Origin: Oscillospiraceae bacterium
GTDB lineage: Bacteria > Bacillota > Clostridia > Oscillospirales > CAG-272
Assembly: GCA_015064735.1 (NCBI GenBank)
Contig: SVRP01000007.1
Location: 1-64,000 of the forward strand
Reading direction: 5' to 3'
DNA: 64,000 bases
In this document: positions 7,441-19,805 of the stretch, one piece after another
Numbering within the stretch: position 1 is the first letter of the stretch
Layout: each line of letters starts with the position of its first letter
Translations under genes and position numbers: made by a program
Notes under the pieces: model-generated
Told to the model about the DNA's origin: nothing
Database searches by the model: none
The model's input: the letters and a program-made list of their open reading frames with translations, nothing else

Positions 7441-9414
7441 ATGATCTATTACGTTTCTGTAAATGGTAACGATAAAAACACGGGAGGGGTAGACGCTCCC
7501 TTCCGTACCATAAATCACGCGGCTCAATTAGCGGTTGCGGGAGATACGGTCAGAGTCGGCGGAGGAACCTATCGAGAATGGGTAGACCCGAGAAACGGAG
7601 GCGAGGGAGAGAAATGCCCTATAATATATGAGGCGGTAAACGGCGAAAGGCCGATTATCAAGGGCTCGGAGCAGGTCACCGATTGGACTCACGTTGAAGG
7701 CTCCGTTTGGAAAAAAATGCTGAACAACGCCATGTTCGGAGATTGGAATCCCTTCGCTCTTGAGGTTGAAGGGGATTGGTACGTAATACCGCAGGAATAC
7801 CGCGTTCATCTGGGAGACGTGTATATAAACGGAAGGTCAATGTATGAGGCCCCCTCACTTGAAGCTCTTTACAAGGCAGAGAGGAGAACGCAGGGCGCCT
7901 TTCACACGACCGCGCCCTATGACAAGCAGGAATATATTCGCTATCCCGACGATACGGTGTATCAGTGGTATGCGGAGGTCGGCGATGAGAATACGACTTT
8001 ATGGTGTAACTTCAGAGAATATGACCCCAACCGAGAGCTTGTGGAGATAAACGTACGCAAATGCTGCTTTTACCCTACCCGTACGGGAATAAATTACATA
8101 ATCCTCCGCGGCTTTGAGATCGCTCATGCGGCGACCCCTTGGGCGCCGCCCACCGCCGATCAGCCGGGTATGGTGGGTCCCCATTGGAGTCGCGGATGGG
8201 TAATAGAGAACAATCACCTGCACGATGCAAAATGCTGCGCCGTAAGCCTCGGTAAGGACGAGGCTACGGGACATAATCTCCATAGCAGATTTGAGCGAAA
8301 ATCGGGCTATCAGTATCAGCAAGAAGCGGTCTTTAAGGCAATTCAGCTTGGCTGGAGCAAGGATACCGTAGGGTCTCACACCGTAAGAAACAACGAAATA
8401 CACGATTGCGGTCAGTGCGGCATAGTGGGGCATCTCGGATGCGTATTCAGCCATATCGAGCATAACCTTATTTATAACGTAAATACTAAGCAGGAGTTCT
8501 GGGGTCATGAGGTTGCCGGAATAAAGCTCCATGCCGCTATTGATACCGTTATCGGGAACAACAACATAAACAACTGCAATCTCGGAATATGGCTTGATTG
8601 GGAGGCTCAGGGAACCAGAGTCACCAAAAACGTATTCTACAAAAACGGAAGGGATCTTTATATTGAGATCACCCACGGACCATGTACAGTTGATAACAAT
8701 ATTCTGCTTTCAAGGTACGGCTTTGTAAACAAGGCTCAGGGAACGGCATTCGTTCACAATCTTATTTCGGGATTTACCGATAATCGCAATGATATCGGAA
8801 GATCCACTCCCTATCATTACCCCCACAGTACACAGGTTGCGGCAACTGCTTTTGTTTACGGCGGCGACGACAGAATAATGAACAATATAATCCTTGCCGA
8901 TACTACCTTGCCGTCTGGGATCGATTTTCTCGGTTTTCTCGGCTCTCAGTATGACAAATTCACTACCTATGAGGAATTTCGGGAAAAGATACACAGGTGC
9001 GGTATCGTCCGTGACAACGACAAGTTTTTCGAGGTCCCTCAAGCGGTGTGGGTAGAGGGGAATGCTTACGCAGGCAAAGCAAGACCGTTTCGCAAGGAGA
9101 CAGGTCATATCCGTGCCGAAGGCGCAAGGGTCGAGCTTACAGAAAACAACGGAGGTCTGCTTTTAAAGCTTACGGTACCGCAAGCACTTGCAAATGCACA
9201 ATGCACCCCCGTGACTACGGAAAGGCTTGGAAAAACAAGAATTACCGAGGAGGCATTTGAAACTCCCGAGGGAGATGCAATAGATTTCACAAGGGATATC
9301 CAAGGAAATATCCGTAAAGGAGATACCGTTGCGGGTCCCTTTGCTTCGCTTCACGAGGGAGAAAATCTGTTTGAGCTTTCTTTTTCCGATATTTTCAGCA
9401 TCAGCGATATATGA
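7441..9414 (+). CDS. GH120 beta-xylosidase
   Basis: The 657-residue right-handed beta-helix protein is strongly similar along its length to what I remember of the GH120 enzyme XylC of Thermoanaerobacterium. Shared blocks include AHAATPWAPPTADQPG, IVGHLG and the active-site strand LGIWLDWEAQGTRV. The two catalytic acids, 23 residues apart as in XylC, are Asp386 (LDWEAQ, nucleophile) and Glu409 (YIEITHGP, acid/base). It hydrolyses xylobiose and xylo-oligosaccharides to xylose, apparently in the cytoplasm since no signal peptide is seen. AAAAGGAG lies ahead of the ATG and only 13 bases separate it from xylB. Confidence 0.93.
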   Translation: MIYYVSVNGNDKNTGGVDAPFRTINHAAQLAVAGDTVRVGGGTYREWVDPRNGGEGEKCPIIYEAVNGERPIIKGSEQVTDWTHVEGSVWKKMLNNAMFGDWNPFALEVEGDWYVIPQEYRVHLGDVYINGRSMYEAPSLEALYKAERRTQGAFHTTAPYDKQEYIRYPDDTVYQWYAEVGDENTTLWCNFREYDPNRELVEINVRKCCFYPTRTGINYIILRGFEIAHAATPWAPPTADQPGMVGPHWSRGWVIENNHLHDAKCCAVSLGKDEATGHNLHSRFERKSGYQYQQEAVFKAIQLGWSKDTVGSHTVRNNEIHDCGQCGIVGHLGCVFSHIEHNLIYNVNTKQEFWGHEVAGIKLHAAIDTVIGNNNINNCNLGIWLDWEAQGTRVTKNVFYKNGRDLYIEITHGPCTVDNNILLSRYGFVNKAQGTAFVHNLISGFTDNRNDIGRSTPYHYPHSTQVAATAFVYGGDDRIMNNIILADTTLPSGIDFLGFLGSQYDKFTTYEEFREKIHRCGIVRDNDKFFEVPQAVWVEGNAYAGKARPFRKETGHIRAEGARVELTENNGGLLLKLTVPQALANAQCTPVTTERLGKTRITEEAFETPEGDAIDFTRDIQGNIRKGDTVAGPFASLHEGENLFELSFSDIFSISDI

Positions 9415-9420
9415 TAATAA

Positions 9421-9428
9421 ATGTCCAT
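9421..9428 (+). promoter_or_regulatory. putative AraC-type operator ATGTCCAT upstream of the GH4 gene
   Basis: ATGTCCAT lies exactly 18 bases upstream of the -35 hexamer at 9447; the same octamer has the same 18-base spacing upstream of the araA promoter at 12177. Both also share ATAAT and TTCTTG at matching positions. The AraC gene at 11238 lies between the two target operons. Confidence 0.6.
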
Positions 9429-9446
9429 GATCCGATAATATTTTTC

Positions 9447-9475
9447 TTGCCTGTTTGATTATATTTTGCTATACT
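9447..9475 (+). promoter_or_regulatory. promoter of the GH4 gene
   Basis: TTGCCT and TATACT are separated by 17 bases; the weak -35 fits an activator-dependent promoter. Confidence 0.65.
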
Positions 9476-9528
9476 AATTATACGTTAGGATATAAAAATT
9501 CCAATCAAATAAAAAACGGAGGTTTATT

Positions 9529-11028
9529 ATGAGCTTAAAAATTGCGTTCATAGGTGCCGGAAGCGTCGGATTTACAAGGCGTCTTCTTGCGGATATTCTG
9601 ACAGTTCCGGAATTTCGAAACGTGGAGATCTCCTTTACAGACATCAATCCCCACAATTTGGATATGGTATATCAGCTTTGTTCCCGCGATATCAAGGAAA
9701 ACGGACTTGATATTAAAATTCATGCCACTACTGATCGCAGAGAAGCATTTAAGGATGCAAATTATGTAATAAACATGGTTCGTATCGGTATGCTGGAGGC
9801 ATTTGAAAAGGATATCGAGGTAGGTCTTCGATACGGTGTTGACCAATGCGTAGGAGACACTCTTGCCTGTGGCGGTATAATGTACGGTCAGAGGGGTATC
9901 CCCGCTATTCTGGATTTCTGCCGTGATATACGTGAGGTAGCAAGGCCCAATTGCATTCTTCTTAACTACTCCAACCCCAACGCCATGATAACCTGGGCGG
10001 CGAACAAATACGGAAAGGTTCCCACCCTCGGTCTTTGCCACGGAGTTCAGGCGGGACACAAGAGACTTGCTACCGCATTCGGTTGCGAACAAAAGGACCT
10101 TGATATTATCTGCGCGGGAATCAATCATCAGACGTGGTACATAAGGTTAAACCTCAATGGCGAGGACGTTACCTCAAAGGTGTATGACGCAATTATGAAC
10201 GATCCCTTCCTTTCTCGGAGAGAAAAGGTACGAATAGATGTTCTCAAGCATTTCGGATATTTTTCCACCGAGTCAAACGGACATCTTTCGGAATATCTGG
10301 CATGGTACCGTAAGCGTCCTGACGGAATAAACGATTGGCTCGATCATGAGTTCGGTTGGGCAAACGGTGAAACGGGCGGATACTTGCGAATCTGCCGCGA
10401 GGGAAGAAATTGGTTTGAGACAGACTTCCCCAACTGGATGAAGGAACCTGCTTTCAAGTTTACTCCCGAAAACCGTTCTCAGGAACACGGCTCATATATA
10501 ATCGAAGCGCTGGAGACAGGCAGATGCTACCGCGGTCACTTTAACGTAATGAATAACGGTACCATCACAAATCTTCCCGATGAATGTATAGTCGAGGTAC
10601 CGGGATACGTTGACAGAAACGGAATAAGCATTCCCAAGGTAGGTGACCTGCCTCTTGGTTGCGCGGCTATCTGCTCTCAGTCTATATGGGTACAGAGACT
10701 CGCGGTTGAGGCTGCGGTAAGCGCAGACCGTGATCTGCTCGTTCAGGCTATGCTTATGGATCCCCTTACAGGCGCTGTTTGTACCACCTCGGAGGTGGAC
10801 CAGATGGTCGACGAGTACCTTATTGAAGAGGCTGAATGGTTGCCTCAGTACGCCGAAGAGATCGAGCGCGCAAAGGCACGTATGGCTGAACGACACGCAA
10901 ACGGAACCTTTATTACGAGAAACCGCGATTATAAGGGAGCGGCTCGCATAAAAGAAAAGACGGTTGAAGAAATGCGTCTTGACGCGGAGCGCCAGCGTAA
11001 CGAAGCGAAAAAAACCGATAAAACGTAA
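9529..11028 (+). CDS. GH4 alpha-galactosidase-like NAD-dependent glycosidase
   Basis: The 499-residue GH4 protein uses NAD and a divalent metal in a redox elimination mechanism. The N-terminal Rossmann loop IAFIGAGSVGFTRRLL, the LNYSNPNAM segment, the metal ligand pair in LGLCHGVQ (Cys170, His171) and GINHQTW (His200) are all present. CHGVQ-type motifs are typical of the alpha-galactosidase (MelA) branch rather than 6-phospho-glycosidases, but alpha-galacturonidases are close relatives and cannot be excluded. A C-terminal charged helix (about 450-499) is longer than in MelA. ACGGAGG precedes the ATG. A strong terminator follows at 11067. Confidence 0.85.
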   Translation: MSLKIAFIGAGSVGFTRRLLADILTVPEFRNVEISFTDINPHNLDMVYQLCSRDIKENGLDIKIHATTDRREAFKDANYVINMVRIGMLEAFEKDIEVGLRYGVDQCVGDTLACGGIMYGQRGIPAILDFCRDIREVARPNCILLNYSNPNAMITWAANKYGKVPTLGLCHGVQAGHKRLATAFGCEQKDLDIICAGINHQTWYIRLNLNGEDVTSKVYDAIMNDPFLSRREKVRIDVLKHFGYFSTESNGHLSEYLAWYRKRPDGINDWLDHEFGWANGETGGYLRICREGRNWFETDFPNWMKEPAFKFTPENRSQEHGSYIIEALETGRCYRGHFNVMNNGTITNLPDECIVEVPGYVDRNGISIPKVGDLPLGCAAICSQSIWVQRLAVEAAVSADRDLLVQAMLMDPLTGAVCTTSEVDQMVDEYLIEEAEWLPQYAEEIERAKARMAERHANGTFITRNRDYKGAARIKEKTVEEMRLDAERQRNEAKKTDKT

Positions 11029-11066
11029 TTTATTACAATTTTTGCTATATAACGGTACAATAAAAT

Positions 11067-11100
11067 CAACACTCCTCGGTGCGTCCGAGGAGTGTTTTTC
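11067..11100 (+). terminator. rho-independent terminator after the GH4 gene
   Basis: AACACTCCTCGG and CCGAGGAGTGTT form a 12-bp stem with a 5-base loop followed by a T-run. Confidence 0.9.
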
Positions 11101-11237
11101 TTAAATAAATCTTAAATAAAAAACTATAAAATTTTTGCTGAGGTAGGGTCGAGCTACAAGAAGAAATCCGAGCAAGCTTTCTTTTGTTACTTTTCTTTTT
11201 TTAAGAGAAAAGTAAACGCGTTCCTTTCGTTCTTGCA

Positions 11238-12101
11238 TTAGCCGAGCAATTCGGTACAGTTCAAAGTGGGGTCAAGACCCGAGTCCTTGTCCAAATTGAA
11301 AATAAACACATAGTCCTCGGGGAGGCTGTTGGGGGAATATCCCGTCATTGATTTGAACACACGGTTGAAATTACGGATCGTATTAAATCCGCAGCTTGCC
11401 GACACCTCGGTAACGCTCATACCGCCCGCGCGAAGCTTCTCCACGGCAAACGCTATTCGTACGGTATTAAGATATTTTGTAAAGGACATGCCGAAAAGGT
11501 TGCTGAAGACCTTGGAAAAATAGGGGCGGCTGAAATGCATGTATTCCGCCGCTTCGTCGAAGGATACCGTCGCGTAATCGCGGATGAGCTTTTCATTTAT
11601 TCTGACATACAGCTCGTTGGCACCTGTTGTTCCTTTTTCCGAGTACTCATTCCGACAGAGTGTTTCTCCTCTCATGGCATCAACCAAGAACCTTTTTACT
11701 ATACCGTCGGTTGCGGAGGCGGAAAATTCGTCGTTTATGCCTTTTTCTTTCTGTATCTCGTCGAACATTTTTTTCGCGCCGTAGTCGGATGAAAGCAAGG
11801 GGGATGAAAAGCGGCGGTTACGGAAGAGACGGTCAAAATACTGCTCATCAGCCTTTACAACGCTGATCTCGGTTTCGGGAGAGGACTGTATATAGTGAAT
11901 ATCGTTGCTGTGTATAAAAACGCAGTCCTCGGGAGACAGCTCAAATCTTTCGCCGTTTACAGTCACCGTTGATGTACCCTTATGCAGGAATACAAGCTCG
12001 TGGTCGCTGTGAAAATGGGATACGTTATTCAGATATCTGTATTTGCAGAGCGTAACGTGAGAATTTTTATCCTTTGAGCTTGCCTCGTGTATGATCTTCA
12101 T
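11238..12101 (-). CDS. AraC-family transcriptional regulator between the GH4 and araA operons
   Basis: The 287-residue protein has an N-terminal cupin (SHFHSDHELVFLHKGTSTVT) and paired helix-turn-helix motifs (VSFDEAAEYMHFSRPYFSKV and MSVTEVSASCGFNTIRNFNR). GGGGG lies 7 bases upstream of the ATG. Unlike most family members, about 30 extra residues follow the second helix-turn-helix (EDYVFIFNLDKDSGLDPT onward). Its promoter (-35 TGGACA) overlaps the ATGTCCAT octamer shared with the araA and GH4 promoters, so it is a good candidate for the regulator of both operons and of itself. Confidence 0.9.
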   Translation of the reverse strand: MKIIHEASSKDKNSHVTLCKYRYLNNVSHFHSDHELVFLHKGTSTVTVNGERFELSPEDCVFIHSNDIHYIQSSPETEISVVKADEQYFDRLFRNRRFSSPLLSSDYGAKKMFDEIQKEKGINDEFSASATDGIVKRFLVDAMRGETLCRNEYSEKGTTGANELYVRINEKLIRDYATVSFDEAAEYMHFSRPYFSKVFSNLFGMSFTKYLNTVRIAFAVEKLRAGGMSVTEVSASCGFNTIRNFNRVFKSMTGYSPNSLPEDYVFIFNLDKDSGLDPTLNCTELLG

Positions 12102-12128
12102 GATCTGTCCCCCTTTTTTGTTTTATAT

Positions 12129-12157
12129 ATTATACCACAGAGGTTAACAAATGTCCA
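12129..12157 (-). promoter_or_regulatory. promoter of the AraC gene at 11238
   Basis: Minus-strand TGGACA-N17-TATAAT. The -35 hexamer lies inside the putative operator at 12151-12158, which would permit autorepression. Confidence 0.7.
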
Positions 12158-12158
12158 T
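12151..12158 (+). promoter_or_regulatory. putative AraC-type operator ATGTCCAT upstream of araA
   Basis: The octamer lies 18 bases upstream of the araA -35 element, at the same spacing as the copy upstream of the GH4 gene, and it overlaps the divergent AraC -35. Confidence 0.6.
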
Positions 12159-12176
12159 ATTAAAATAATGGATTTC

Positions 12177-12204
12177 TTGATTTTTTTATTTTGCATGATA
12201 TACT
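12177..12204 (+). promoter_or_regulatory. promoter of the araA operon
   Basis: TTGATT-N16-TATACT; an overlapping TATAAT starts at 12204 but its spacing (21) is poor. A 140-base untranslated leader follows. Confidence 0.6.
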
Positions 12205-12343
12205 ATAATCAGTAAAATGCCTGCTTTATAGGATGTTTGTGCGGTGTGCACATAAATATACGTTCAAAACCGACAAGTAGCACAAATCGAAGCATGCATC
12301 AAATAAAATTAAAGAAATTCCATTAGAAAAAAGGAGAAAAGTA

Positions 12344-13813
12344 ATGAAAAGACAGTTTTGGTTTTTGGTGGGAAGCCAGTGCCTTTACGGAGACGACGTG
12401 TTGATAACGGTAGACGCACGCGCAAAAGAGATGGTGGAATATCTTAATAAAAGCGGCAAACTTCCGTACGAGCTCATTTATAAAGGAACGGCTAAGAGCA
12501 ACGGGGAGATATCCGCCGTTATTCGTGAAGCTAATTATGATAAGGAATGTACAGGTATAATTACCTGGTGCCATACCTTCTCTCCATCAAAAATGTGGAT
12601 AAACGGACTTGCCTCTTTGCAGAAGCCTTATTGCCACCTTGCGACACAGTATAACCGTGAGATACCCAATGAAAAAATTGATATGGATTTCATGAATCTT
12701 AATCAGGCGGCGCACGGAGACAGAGAGCACGGATTTATCGCCGCAAGACTCCGTATTCCGAGAAAGGTCATTGCGGGTCACTGGCAGGACGAGAATCTTG
12801 CAAAGCGTCTCGGCGATTGGATGAGGTCGGCTGTGGGCGTTGCCGTATCCCGAGAGCTGAAGGTAATGCGCTTCGGTGATAATATGCGAGAGGTTGCCGT
12901 TACCGAGGGCGACAAGGTCGAGGTACAGGCAAAGCTCGGCTGGCAGGTCAATACCTGGGCTGTCGGCGACCTTGTAAAAGAAATGAACAACGTGACCGAC
13001 TCGGAGATCGATGCCCTTATGAGGGAATATAAGGAGTCATACGATATTGCCACGGACAATATAGAAGCTATACGCTATCAGGCGCGGGAAGAGATCGCCA
13101 TGGAGAAAATGATGAAGGGCGAGGGATGTACCGCCTTCACGAACACCTTCCAGGATCTTTACGGCATGGAGCAGCTACCCGGGCTTGCGTCTCAGCATCT
13201 TATGTCCAAAGGCTACGGCTACGGCGGCGAAGGTGACTGGAAGGTTTCGGCGATGACAGCAATTATGAAGGCAATGGGTGAGAATGAAAACGGATCCTCA
13301 GGATTTATGGAGGACTACACCTATCACCTTTCTGAGGACAATATGTGCAGCCTCGGCGCCCATATGCTTGAGGTATGCCCCAGTCTTGCCGAGGCAAAGC
13401 CGAGAATTGAAACTCACCACCTTGGTATCGGCATGAACGAAAAGGATCCCGCAAGACTTGTGTTTGAGGGAAAGGCGGGCAAGGCTATCGTTGTCAGTCT
13501 TGTCGATATGGGTGGCAGACTTCGCCTTATCTGTCAGGATATAGAATGCATAAAGCCCATTATGGAAATGCCAAATCTTCCCGTAGCACGTGTTATGTGG
13601 AAGCCCGCGCCCGACCTGCTTACGGGTATCGAATGCTGGATAACCGCGGGCGGCGCTCATCATACAGTCCTTTCCTATGACGTTACGGCGGAGCAGATGA
13701 GGGATTTTGCTAATATGACGCAAATTGAGTTCGTTCATATTACAAAGGATACAACGGTTGAGGGGCTCGAAGATAAGCTTGCGGTTGCCGATCTTCTGTG
13801 GAAACTCAAATAA
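12344..13813 (+). CDS. araA: L-arabinose isomerase
   Basis: The 489-residue enzyme isomerises L-arabinose to L-ribulose in the cytoplasm. The family N-terminus FWFLVGSQCLYG, the ITWCHTFSPSKMWI segment, and the metal ligands in GGEGDWKVSAM, GSSGFMEDYTYH, IETHHLGIG and GGAHHTVLSYDV are all present. Length is standard. AAAAGGAG precedes the ATG. It leads an operon with the GH42 galactosidase and GH51 arabinofuranosidase. Neither araB (ribulokinase) nor araD is in the window, so these must lie elsewhere. Confidence 0.97.
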   Translation: MKRQFWFLVGSQCLYGDDVLITVDARAKEMVEYLNKSGKLPYELIYKGTAKSNGEISAVIREANYDKECTGIITWCHTFSPSKMWINGLASLQKPYCHLATQYNREIPNEKIDMDFMNLNQAAHGDREHGFIAARLRIPRKVIAGHWQDENLAKRLGDWMRSAVGVAVSRELKVMRFGDNMREVAVTEGDKVEVQAKLGWQVNTWAVGDLVKEMNNVTDSEIDALMREYKESYDIATDNIEAIRYQAREEIAMEKMMKGEGCTAFTNTFQDLYGMEQLPGLASQHLMSKGYGYGGEGDWKVSAMTAIMKAMGENENGSSGFMEDYTYHLSEDNMCSLGAHMLEVCPSLAEAKPRIETHHLGIGMNEKDPARLVFEGKAGKAIVVSLVDMGGRLRLICQDIECIKPIMEMPNLPVARVMWKPAPDLLTGIECWITAGGAHHTVLSYDVTAEQMRDFANMTQIEFVHITKDTTVEGLEDKLAVADLLWKLK

Positions 13814-13828
13814 AAAGGAGAGTTCGCC

Positions 13829-17292
<3,464 letters not shown>

Positions 17293-17426
17293 TTTTTCTC
17301 GCTGCAATAATACGCTACATTATCTAAGGTCATTTGCATACAGATTATCTTACAGGGAGCGCAGATATACACGCGTTAAACATTTCATTCGAAATATAAT
17401 ATCATTCAATTATACATCCAATCATA

Positions 17427-17483
17427 TAAAAAACGGACACATCATGTGAGCAAAAGCCCAAAATGATGTGTCCGTTTCTTTTT
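17427..17483. terminator. bidirectional hairpin terminator (repeat E, hairpin-only)
   Basis: Inverted repeat AACGGACACATCA / TGATGTGTCCGTT with A- and T-runs, the same hairpin as repeat copies A-D but lacking their conserved flank. It lies between convergent GH51 and GH29-like genes and its end touches the stop codon of the latter. Confidence 0.85.
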
Positions 17484-18444
17484 AAAGATTCTGTCCTACC
17501 CAGCGGAGAACCGCCGCTTGGTCCGGTGCAAAGCTTCCGTCGATAAACGGCTGCATATCTACGGTTACCGTTCCGCCCAGAGCCGTCATAGCCTTGATGT
17601 ATTTCAGAACGTATTCATTACTGTATTTTACTCCGCCCTTAGCCCATGCGCCCCCGCTAAAGTCGTCGGTTATTCCCATGGGAAAGAGAGTATGGATCAG
17701 CGCGCCGTCGATATATTTGCACTGAGGGAGCTTTTCGCGTATGCCTCTTGATTCGCCCGCAACAAAATCTTCATTCGCGTAATACTTTTCAAGATTAAGT
17801 GTTACACCGTTATTAAAGGTCACCGCAGCGTCGGGATTTCCCTTTTTCACAGCTCTATAATAATGTGAAAGAAGCTCATCAGTATAACCGAATCGCTCTA
17901 CACGGTGAGAAGCCGGAGCTCCGTAACAGCCATCTATCCACCATGCCTTCACCTTATCCCCGTAGCGCACCGCATATTCCTCCAATACGGCAGCCCATTT
18001 TTTTACGAATTCCTCGGAAACATTCTCTCTGGGAGCGACAAATCCGAATCTGTTTCCTATAACCTCATCCTTCCAAGGGCCGTCTCCCGTGTAGTAAAGG
18101 CAAAGATCGATGCCGTATTTTGAAAGAGCATTGGCAATGTCCATAGGCAGGTCTCTAAAGCTGCATGCCTCTCCCGCGGCAGTTCCCGCTATCCGATCGT
18201 AGGCGGCATTGGGGGCGATCAGATGATTGTCTCCTTGTAGCAGTGTTATAAAATAATATCCTACGTTCATTTTATGAAGCTCGTACGCCAGTCGCTCGGC
18301 GTCAAATTTATTGACCGCCTCATTCCAATCGGTAATGCCCGTGTTAAGATTTCCTTCGCTTTGGGGATCACATACCGTTCTATAAAGATAATGTGTAAAC
18401 ACACCCCATTTTCTTTGTGACAGGTGTTCTGCTGCAATGCTCAT
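17482..18444 (-). CDS. GH29-like alpha-L-fucosidase family protein
   Basis: The 320-residue protein resembles the catalytic barrel of GH29 alpha-L-fucosidases: RKWGVFTHYL near the start and KAWWIDGCYG, where Asp171 would be the nucleophile (WWFDG-type motif in the family). It is shorter than typical GH29 enzymes (about 430-550), lacking the C-terminal beta domain. No signal peptide is visible. AAGGAGGAAAAGTAA precedes the ATG. Fucose release is inferred; the real sugar could differ since the fold is also used by proteins of unknown substrate. Confidence 0.65.
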   Translation of the reverse strand: MSIAAEHLSQRKWGVFTHYLYRTVCDPQSEGNLNTGITDWNEAVNKFDAERLAYELHKMNVGYYFITLLQGDNHLIAPNAAYDRIAGTAAGEACSFRDLPMDIANALSKYGIDLCLYYTGDGPWKDEVIGNRFGFVAPRENVSEEFVKKWAAVLEEYAVRYGDKVKAWWIDGCYGAPASHRVERFGYTDELLSHYYRAVKKGNPDAAVTFNNGVTLNLEKYYANEDFVAGESRGIREKLPQCKYIDGALIHTLFPMGITDDFSGGAWAKGGVKYSNEYVLKYIKAMTALGGTVTVDMQPFIDGSFAPDQAAVLRWVGQNL

Positions 18445-18489
18445 TTACTTTTCCTCCTTAATATACGGGACTCTAAATTTATAGATTAC

Positions 18490-18518
18490 ATTGTATCACA
18501 TTTCTGTCGAAAAATCAA
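18490..18518 (-). promoter_or_regulatory. promoter of the GH29-like gene
   Basis: Minus-strand TTGATT-N17-TACAAT, 46 bases upstream of the start codon. Confidence 0.65.
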
Positions 18519-18539
18519 GTCATAAATCTTCCTTGTCAA

Positions 18540-18603
18540 TAAAAAATATTGGACACATCACATGGAGAAAACTCCAAAATGATGTGTCCAACTTTTTTAT
18601 TTT
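18540..18603. terminator. hairpin terminator (repeat F, hairpin-only)
   Basis: Same hairpin family (GTTGGACACATCA / TGATGTGTCCAAC type arms with A- and T-runs). It ends transcription of the DegT operon on the minus strand. The flank beyond it only vaguely resembles that of copies A-D. Confidence 0.8.
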
Positions 18604-18636
18604 ATCAACAGCTTTTTCTTTTTCCTGATACTCTTA

Positions 18637-19803
18637 TTATTTAAGCGCATTTCTTATGAGGGCTATCTTTTCGTCCATTCTTTCCTTTGTCCAATCGGGA
18701 TTTACGCCGATATATACTACCTTTGAAAGAATATCGAGAGTAAAGGGGCACATATCGTCCTTGTAATCGGGAACGATGTCTCGGTTTGCCTCCATCTTGA
18801 AGGGATCCATTAAGGGATGAAGAGCGCCCTTCTTTGTCATTATGGGAGTCCAATTCTTATAAACGTGCTTTCCTGTGTTTATCGGTACCGTTCCGCTTAT
18901 ACCTTCCGAGGCAGCAAATTCAGCTGCTTTTTCGGCACTATCGAATTTTATGGCAATGGTCGTTCCGCAATCTCCATTAATATCGTTCGACGGAACAAAT
19001 TCACATACGTCCGAAATAGCGTCCATAACGTATTTTTTATTTCTTCTGAGATCGCTTATAATATCATCCATTTTCTTGAGCTGCTCACGAAGGATCGCCG
19101 CGGAGATTCCGTTCGTTCTGTATTCGTTACCGCAGAAAAGATCGGTTTCAACATCTGAGAGCTGATCTCCGAAATACGCAACAGCGCTGCTATCGTGATA
19201 TATGAGCGCTCTCTCAAATATCGTTTTGTCATCGGTGAGAAGCGCGCCACCCTCTCCTGCCGTTATAATTTTATAATAGTTAAAACTGAGCGCTCCCGCG
19301 TCTCCGATGGTGCCGAGTCGCTTTGCTCCAAAGCTTCCGCCGTCTGCCTGACAAGCATCCTCAAGAACCTTTATTCCGTTTTTCTTCGCTATTTCGCAGA
19401 TCTCGTCCATCTTACAGGGAAATCCTTGAATATGCACGGGAATGACCGCCTTTGTGTTCTTTGTGATAGCTGCCTCAAATGCTTTCGGTGAGAGCGTGAG
19501 AGTGTCATCGACCTCAACTATCACGGGAATAGCCCCAGCCGCAACGACCGCCATTGCGCTCGATATGTATGTATACGCTGGAACTATGACCTCATCCCCG
19601 GGGCCAATGCCCATACCTATAAGAGCTGAGGTGAGAGCGGCGTGGCCGCTCGTCATCAAAAGCGCGTGGCTTGTGCCGAACTTTTCTTTCATTTCTTCCT
19701 CGGCAAACATTGCGTCCTGCCCAGACTTATTTATCTTAAAAAGTGCTCTCGTTTCGATAACTCTCGCAACGGCGTTAAGCTCCTCTTGCCCTATTCTGTA
19801 CAT
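18637..19803 (-). CDS. DegT/DnrJ/EryC1/StrS-family PLP-dependent aminotransferase
   Basis: The 388-residue fold-type I enzyme transfers an amino group to a keto-sugar or similar substrate. The internal aldimine lysine is Lys178 in SFNYYKIITAGEGG; the EVIVPAYTYISSAMAV and VLEDACQADGG (PLP-binding Asp) segments fit the family. Its ribosome site GGAG is formed by the last codons of the ceramidase-like gene, and only 2 bases separate stop and ATG, so the two are translationally linked. Nucleotide-sugar genes are not nearby; a role in modification of an imported aminocyclitol or sugar is possible but unproven. Confidence 0.85.
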   Translation of the reverse strand: MYRIGQEELNAVARVIETRALFKINKSGQDAMFAEEEMKEKFGTSHALLMTSGHAALTSALIGMGIGPGDEVIVPAYTYISSAMAVVAAGAIPVIVEVDDTLTLSPKAFEAAITKNTKAVIPVHIQGFPCKMDEICEIAKKNGIKVLEDACQADGGSFGAKRLGTIGDAGALSFNYYKIITAGEGGALLTDDKTIFERALIYHDSSAVAYFGDQLSDVETDLFCGNEYRTNGISAAILREQLKKMDDIISDLRRNKKYVMDAISDVCEFVPSNDINGDCGTTIAIKFDSAEKAAEFAASEGISGTVPINTGKHVYKNWTPIMTKKGALHPLMDPFKMEANRDIVPDYKDDMCPFTLDILSKVVYIGVNPDWTKERMDEKIALIRNALK

Positions 19804-19805
19804 TT

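Noticed and set aside
17427-18603. Repeated hairpins as CRISPR or insertion-sequence ends
   Set aside because: No regular spacing, no spacers, no cas or transposase genes; the structure is that of terminators.
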